A stretch of DNA of 7,806 nt from Candidatus Zhuqueibacterota bacterium. Lineage in GTDB: Bacteria; Zhuqueibacterota; Zhuqueibacteria; Residuimicrobiales; Residuimicrobiaceae. The position numbers and the translations under genes were made by a program. Below, in pieces: positions 4,906 through 7,806 of this stretch. Below the pieces are notes generated by a model that worked only from the letters and a program-made list of their open reading frames with translations, was not told where the DNA came from and searched no databases. Position 1 is the first letter of the stretch. Each line of letters begins with the position of its first letter. The DNA is taken from positions 1-7,806 of the forward strand of contig JAFGSU010000384.1 in assembly GCA_016934435.1 (NCBI GenBank), in the 5' to 3' direction.

Positions 4906-6414
4906 ATGGTGAAAGATTTGCAAAGAAAAGTTGTACAGCTGCCAAGAAATGCATCGTCAAGCCGGGTGGTACTGTGGCTGTTCCTGAGTGCGATTATCCT
5001 GAGCGCAATGCCGGTGTTCGGACAGGCATCGATAGGCGGTTACGCCTGGATTGATGAAAACAACGACGGCATCCGCGATCCTTCTGAAAGAGGCTTTTCG
5101 GGCCTGCTGGTGCAACTCTACCACAAAGCCGACCTGAATTATTTCTCTGTGATCGGTGCACAGCGTACGGCCAGCAATGGACACTTTTTATATGTCATCT
5201 CGAGCGATTTATTGCCGGGCGAATGCTACCTGCAATTCGAACCGGCTGCAGGACTTGCGTTCAGTCCGGCCAACCAGGGCTATGATGAAACAATCGATTC
5301 GGATATTGATCCTGCAACCGGCCGCACGGATGTGGTCGTCATAGAGAATGGATATAATAACATCGACTGGGGTGCGGGATATACACAACAGCAGGCGATA
5401 CCCCCGGATACCAGCCGGCAGGATACCACCACAACGCCGCCACCGCCTCCGCCCCCTCCCACGCAAAAACAGGCCGACCTGTCGCTGATCATGTACGCCG
5501 ATAAATCAACGGTACAGGCGGGCGATACACTTTATTATACCATTGAAATCAATAATCTGGGCCCCGATACGGCGGCGCAGGTGCAGGTTCTCCTGCCATG
5601 GTCGCCGGCATTGCAACTGCTGCAGAGCGACCCGCCGCCGCAGGAGATTTATGCCAATCCGCTGGAGTGGATGCTGCCCGACATGGCGCCGCAGGACATG
5701 CAACAAATTTTGATATCGGCGCAGGTCGTCAATGCGGCTTCGCTGAATGAATCCGCCTGCGTCTCCAGTCAGGCGCAAGATAGTAACCTGAGCAACAATT
5801 GCCAGTTCTTCCAGGTAGACCTCGAGGTGCCGGTGGAGCTCACCTCCTTCACCGCCATGCTGCGCAACGACGGCGTCCATCTGAACTGGGTTACCCAGTC
5901 GGAAAAAGAGAACATGGGCTTTTATGTGCTACGGGCCGATGCCGAACACGGTCCTTATGAACGACGCAATACCAGTATTATCCCCGGACACGGCACCACG
6001 GCCATCAAGCACAGCTATGCCTATATCGATGAGCAAATCCATCAGGACCTGTTCTATTACTATAAACTGCAGGACATCGATTATTCCGGCCGTTCCATCC
6101 TGCACGGCCCCATTACCGTTTCCACCTCACTGCCGCAGGTTTATGAATTGAAACAGAACTATCCCAATCCTTTCAATGCGCTGACCAAAATCGAGTTCGT
6201 ACTGGCAAATTCAGGCGAGGTGCGACTATCGATATATAATACCCTGGGACAGATGATCCGGTCATTGCTTTCACAACCCATGTCTGCCGGCGCCCATGAA
6301 GTAACCTGGGATGGTCTGGACGAAAAAGGGCAAGCCGTGCCCAGCGGTGTGTACTTTTACATGCTACAGGTAAACGACTTTCAACAAATTTGCAAGATGC
6401 AGGTGATTCGCTGA
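4906..6414 (+). CDS. Secreted SdrD_B-like/DUF11 protein with C-terminal T9SS-type sorting domain
   Basis: A 502-residue secreted protein. ATG 4906 is preferred over the in-frame ATG 4825 because AAAGGAG (4895-4901) stands just upstream and it yields a proper signal peptide: basic 2-20, hydrophobic 21-38, cleavage near FGQA. Residues 42-157 resemble an SdrD_B repeat, with an EF-hand-like calcium loop D50-E-N-N-D-G-I-R-D58 followed by E61. A Thr/Pro linker with eight consecutive prolines (178-185) leads to a DUF11-type beta-sandwich (about 190-305; 'ADLSLIMYADKSTVQAGDTL', ending 'DSNLSNNC'). Residues 306-408 ('PVELTSFTA' onward) look like a fibronectin-III-like module common in FCB secreted proteins. 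Residues 410-502 form the tail: 'YELKQNYPNPFNALTKIEF', 'GEVRLSIYNTLGQMIRSL', 'WDGLDEKGQAVPSGVYFYML', a FlgD-Ig-like/type IX sorting-type domain. It is probably displayed on or released from the cell surface for adhesion or matrix formation. No catalytic motif is visible. Confidence 0.85.
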   Translation: MVKDLQRKVVQLPRNASSSRVVLWLFLSAIILSAMPVFGQASIGGYAWIDENNDGIRDPSERGFSGLLVQLYHKADLNYFSVIGAQRTASNGHFLYVISSDLLPGECYLQFEPAAGLAFSPANQGYDETIDSDIDPATGRTDVVVIENGYNNIDWGAGYTQQQAIPPDTSRQDTTTTPPPPPPPPTQKQADLSLIMYADKSTVQAGDTLYYTIEINNLGPDTAAQVQVLLPWSPALQLLQSDPPPQEIYANPLEWMLPDMAPQDMQQILISAQVVNAASLNESACVSSQAQDSNLSNNCQFFQVDLEVPVELTSFTAMLRNDGVHLNWVTQSEKENMGFYVLRADAEHGPYERRNTSIIPGHGTTAIKHSYAYIDEQIHQDLFYYYKLQDIDYSGRSILHGPITVSTSLPQVYELKQNYPNPFNALTKIEFVLANSGEVRLSIYNTLGQMIRSLLSQPMSAGAHEVTWDGLDEKGQAVPSGVYFYMLQVNDFQQICKMQVIR

Positions 6415-6520
6415 GCTTAAGGCCGAGACCGTCCAAAAATGTAAGCAGCGGATACAACGGATAGAGCGCGACCTACAGGATTAACGTATTAATTGGGGAT
6501 ACGGCAAATCGGGGCCTGCC

Positions 6521-6560
6521 CTCATTCATCTATTCTCCTTTTTGTCTCATCCATCTATTC
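6521..6560. repeat. Imperfect 15-bp direct repeat, 25-bp period
   Basis: CTCATTCATCTATTC (6521-6535) and CTCATCCATCTATTC (6546-6560) match at 14 of 15 positions, separated by a T-rich 10-nt spacer. No other copy is visible in the window, so this is a small local duplication or a paired binding site rather than an array. Confidence 0.6.
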
Positions 6561-6672
6561 CAGTGCAATGCCTGACCCGGCTTTTACGGCTGGCTACCGA
6601 CGACCGAATTGTTATATTTTTCCATGATTTTAAGAATTCGGCATGACTTTTGAACAAATGCGCAGTAGCTGG

Positions 6673-6705
6673 TAAATAATTTATTTATAAACTAAATAAT
6701 TTATT
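6673..6705. repeat. Perfect 13-bp AT-only direct repeat, 20-bp period
   Basis: TAAATAATTTATT occurs at 6673-6685 and exactly again at 6693-6705, so the two copies lie about two helical turns apart on the same DNA face. The pair lies about 45-80 bp upstream of the candidate extended -10. It could bind a regulator or nucleoid protein, or act as an UP-like or bent-DNA element; in AT-rich DNA chance similarity is also possible. Confidence 0.55.
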
Positions 6706-6747
6706 ATTTGCAATTAGGTTAATTCACTATTTATCAATTGTTTAGTG

Positions 6748-6756
6748 TGCTAAAAT
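6748..6756 (+). promoter_or_regulatory. Candidate extended -10 promoter element
   Basis: TGCTAAAAT fits the extended -10 pattern TGnTAnnnT. It lies downstream of the AT-rich direct repeats and about 190 nt upstream of ATG 6944. No good -35 hexamer is present at 16-18 nt. If used, transcription would start near 6763 and produce a leader of about 180 nt containing the hairpins described next. Confidence 0.3.
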
Positions 6757-6787
6757 TAAAAATGGGTTGGACGGGAGACGGCAAAAA

Positions 6788-6913
6788 ATTTGTGGCCCTG
6801 ATGCCACAAATGAGGTAATTATAAGGCTTCAATGCCGCACCATCCGGTTGTGCAGGAATGAATGTTGTCTGGTGCTCGCATAAGTCGGTTGATCGTTCAT
6901 GGGGGGCGATCAA
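6788..6913 (+). ncRNA. Candidate structured 5' leader RNA of the 6944 gene
   Basis: Starts with a perfect 9-bp hairpin, ATTTGTGGC (6788-6796) with GCCACAAAT (6803-6811) and a 6-nt loop. Further on, GCACCA (6837-6842) can pair with TGGTGC (6870-6875), while its GCAC alternatively pairs with GTGC (6850-6853). TTGATCG (6889-6895) pairs with CGATCAA (6907-6913) around a G-rich loop containing six G. The last stem ends 18 nt before the AAGGAG ribosome binding site. I do not recognise a known riboswitch class (checked by eye for cyclic-di-GMP-I, TPP and cobalamin signatures). Structure is evident, but function is unknown. Confidence 0.3.
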
Positions 6914-6943
6914 GATAGAGAAATTTTCAGGAAGGAGCATCTC

Positions 6944-7806
6944 ATGCGAAACCTTGAAATCTGTAACAGAGGAAACAGCAATGCCATAACGGTTGCCATA
7001 GTGGCCGCGCTGTTCTGCATCGGCTCAGCAGGTTTGTCGTTGGCCGCAGAAATCTATGTGCCCAACGACACCAGTCATGCACAGCTGCAGACCAACGGAC
7101 CGGTGGGAGAACTGGATAATGGCGACTGGTGGTCGAACAATAATACCGCACTGGGCAATCAGCCCCATGTCTACCTCATTTACGTTCCCATCACCGTGCC
7201 GGAGGATTTCCTCATTCACCTTGATATCTATGATCCGGAATGCTTTGCTACCGGCAGCGAACTCGATGAACAAAAAGGAGGGCAATGGGACGAAACCACC
7301 TTCAAGCTCATCGCGCCGGACGGCAACACCATCGTGGTGGAACAAACCTATGTGCCGGCCGACAACACCTCGGAACGCTGGCTCGATTTCGCCGAATTTA
7401 CCACCGCGCAGTACGGTACGGGTATCTTTCAATTACAGGTAACCACAGCCGTGGACGATGAAAACAGCTACCGCATCCGCCTCGATGAAACGGATCCGGA
7501 CGACATCCCCGACAGCGGCGACGAGTTGAACCTGGCCGTACTGAGGAGTTCGATCCAGTTCAGCCAGAACAGCTGCGTTGATCTGTATTATTACGTACCG
7601 CAAATGGCCGAGTTGTGCATCGCCAATTTCGATATGGATAGCGAAGGATCCGTGCTGCACCGCCAGCCATCAGGGGCAATGATTGCCGGAACCATTTCCG
7701 GCGATGCCGTATGGAACAACAGCGAGAGCCCGGCCTTACCGCCACCCGGCGGCGACCAGATCGCTTCTCCGCAAAACGGCTGGTGGATGACGCGCATCTG
7801 CGCCAC
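6944..7806 (+). CDS. Secreted protein of unknown function, N-terminal part (partial, off right edge)
   Basis: ATG 6944 follows a strong AAGGAG (6932-6937) by 6 nt, and the frame stays open for 287 codons to the window end. Residues 1-35 form a signal peptide: N-region up to about 14, hydrophobic 'AITVAIVAALFCIG', cleavage near 'SLAA'. The mature part is acidic and rich in aromatic and beta-prone residues. Residues 76-180 look like one beta-sandwich, ending in 'GTGIFQLQVTTAVDDENSYRIRL', a pattern resembling extracellular PPC- or CARDB-like modules. Residues 170-196 are very rich in Asp/Glu ('DDENSYRIRLDETDPDDIPD'), suggesting calcium binding. Five Cys (25, 100, 211, 225, 286) are present, four of them extracytoplasmic. 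Its 3' part, which might carry a sorting domain, is outside the window. It lies in the same orientation as the preceding secreted protein and both may be surface components. I cannot name the family. Confidence 0.8.
   Translation, partial: MRNLEICNRGNSNAITVAIVAALFCIGSAGLSLAAEIYVPNDTSHAQLQTNGPVGELDNGDWWSNNNTALGNQPHVYLIYVPITVPEDFLIHLDIYDPECFATGSELDEQKGGQWDETTFKLIAPDGNTIVVEQTYVPADNTSERWLDFAEFTTAQYGTGIFQLQVTTAVDDENSYRIRLDETDPDDIPDSGDELNLAVLRSSIQFSQNSCVDLYYYVPQMAELCIANFDMDSEGSVLHRQPSGAMIAGTISGDAVWNNSESPALPPPGGDQIASPQNGWWMTRICA

Larger units (their letters stand above)
6415..6943. other. Intergenic region between two secreted-protein genes
   Basis: About 530 nt with no convincing gene. The first 100 nt after the 4906 gene lack an obvious terminator hairpin. 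It then holds a 15-bp imperfect direct repeat (6521-6560), an AT-rich 13-bp direct repeat (6673-6705), a promoter-like extended -10 (6748-6756) and a series of hairpins up to the RBS of the 6944 gene. The length and AT content suggest that the 6944 gene has its own promoter and is not in an operon with the upstream gene. Confidence 0.5.

Noticed and set aside
5506..5880. 124-codon minus-strand frame inside the mosaic gene
   Set aside because: It is a shadow of the DUF11 coding region; the plus-strand frame has clear domain content.
6760..6830. Cyclic-di-GMP-I riboswitch suggested by the GGCAAA at 6780-6785
   Set aside because: The GAAA tetraloop-type loop and the ACGCAAAGCC segment needed for that class are absent.
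6858..6983. 41-codon frame starting at ATG 6858 and overlapping the 6944 start
   Set aside because: It overlaps the signal-peptide coding region out of frame and passes through the RBS and leader stems; no evidence of translation beyond an open frame.

Overview
The window looks like chromosomal DNA from a bacterium of the FCB (Fibrobacterota-Chlorobiota-Bacteroidota) superphylum. Calditrichota, Ignavibacteria or an uncultured relative would fit; this is an inference from three signs. The secreted protein at 4906-6414 ends in an 'NYPNPFN' beta-sandwich tail of the type IX secretion kind. An AT-rich TATATTTG box resembling the Bacteroidota -7 promoter element lies at 605-612. A two-component-regulator-propeller protein starts at the left edge. 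Genes are moderately GC-rich and intergenic DNA is AT-rich. I see no tRNA, rRNA, CRISPR, transposase or phage gene, and nothing that marks a mobile island.

Layout. (1) 1-546, minus strand: N-terminal 182 residues of a secreted or membrane-anchored beta-propeller sensor, running off the left edge. (2) 547-659: short divergent promoter region. (3) 660-1763, plus: a stand-alone PLP enzyme of the threonine synthase type whose N-terminal zinc ribbon keeps only half its cysteines. (4) 1762-1798: terminator shared by two convergent transcription units. (5) 4223 down to 1804, minus: a four-gene envelope-stress unit consisting of an ECF sigma factor, a zinc-finger membrane anti-sigma factor, a membrane-anchored LTxxQ protein and a secreted LTxxQ (Spy/CpxP-like) protein. 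(6) 4224-4905: long non-coding stretch rich in inverted repeats. (7) 4906-6414, plus: secreted SdrD_B-like/DUF11 protein with a C-terminal sorting-type domain. (8) 6415-6943: non-coding, with direct repeats and a candidate structured 5' leader. (9) 6944-7806, plus: start of a second secreted protein that runs off the right edge.

The most coherent system is the sigma unit. By analogy with Cnr (CnrYXH) and the Cpx/Spy logic, the anti-sigma factor would hold the sigma factor at the membrane. The two small helical LTxxQ proteins would sense or buffer an envelope stress such as metal or misfolded protein. This rests on family features and gene order; the signal and regulon cannot be read from the sequence. 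The most unusual non-coding features are a 235-nt hairpin-bearing gap between sigma and anti-sigma, a CACCGA motif recurring in that gap and upstream of the sigma gene, a cluster of competing inverted repeats at 4344-4431, and possible switch-like leaders before the two secreted-protein genes.
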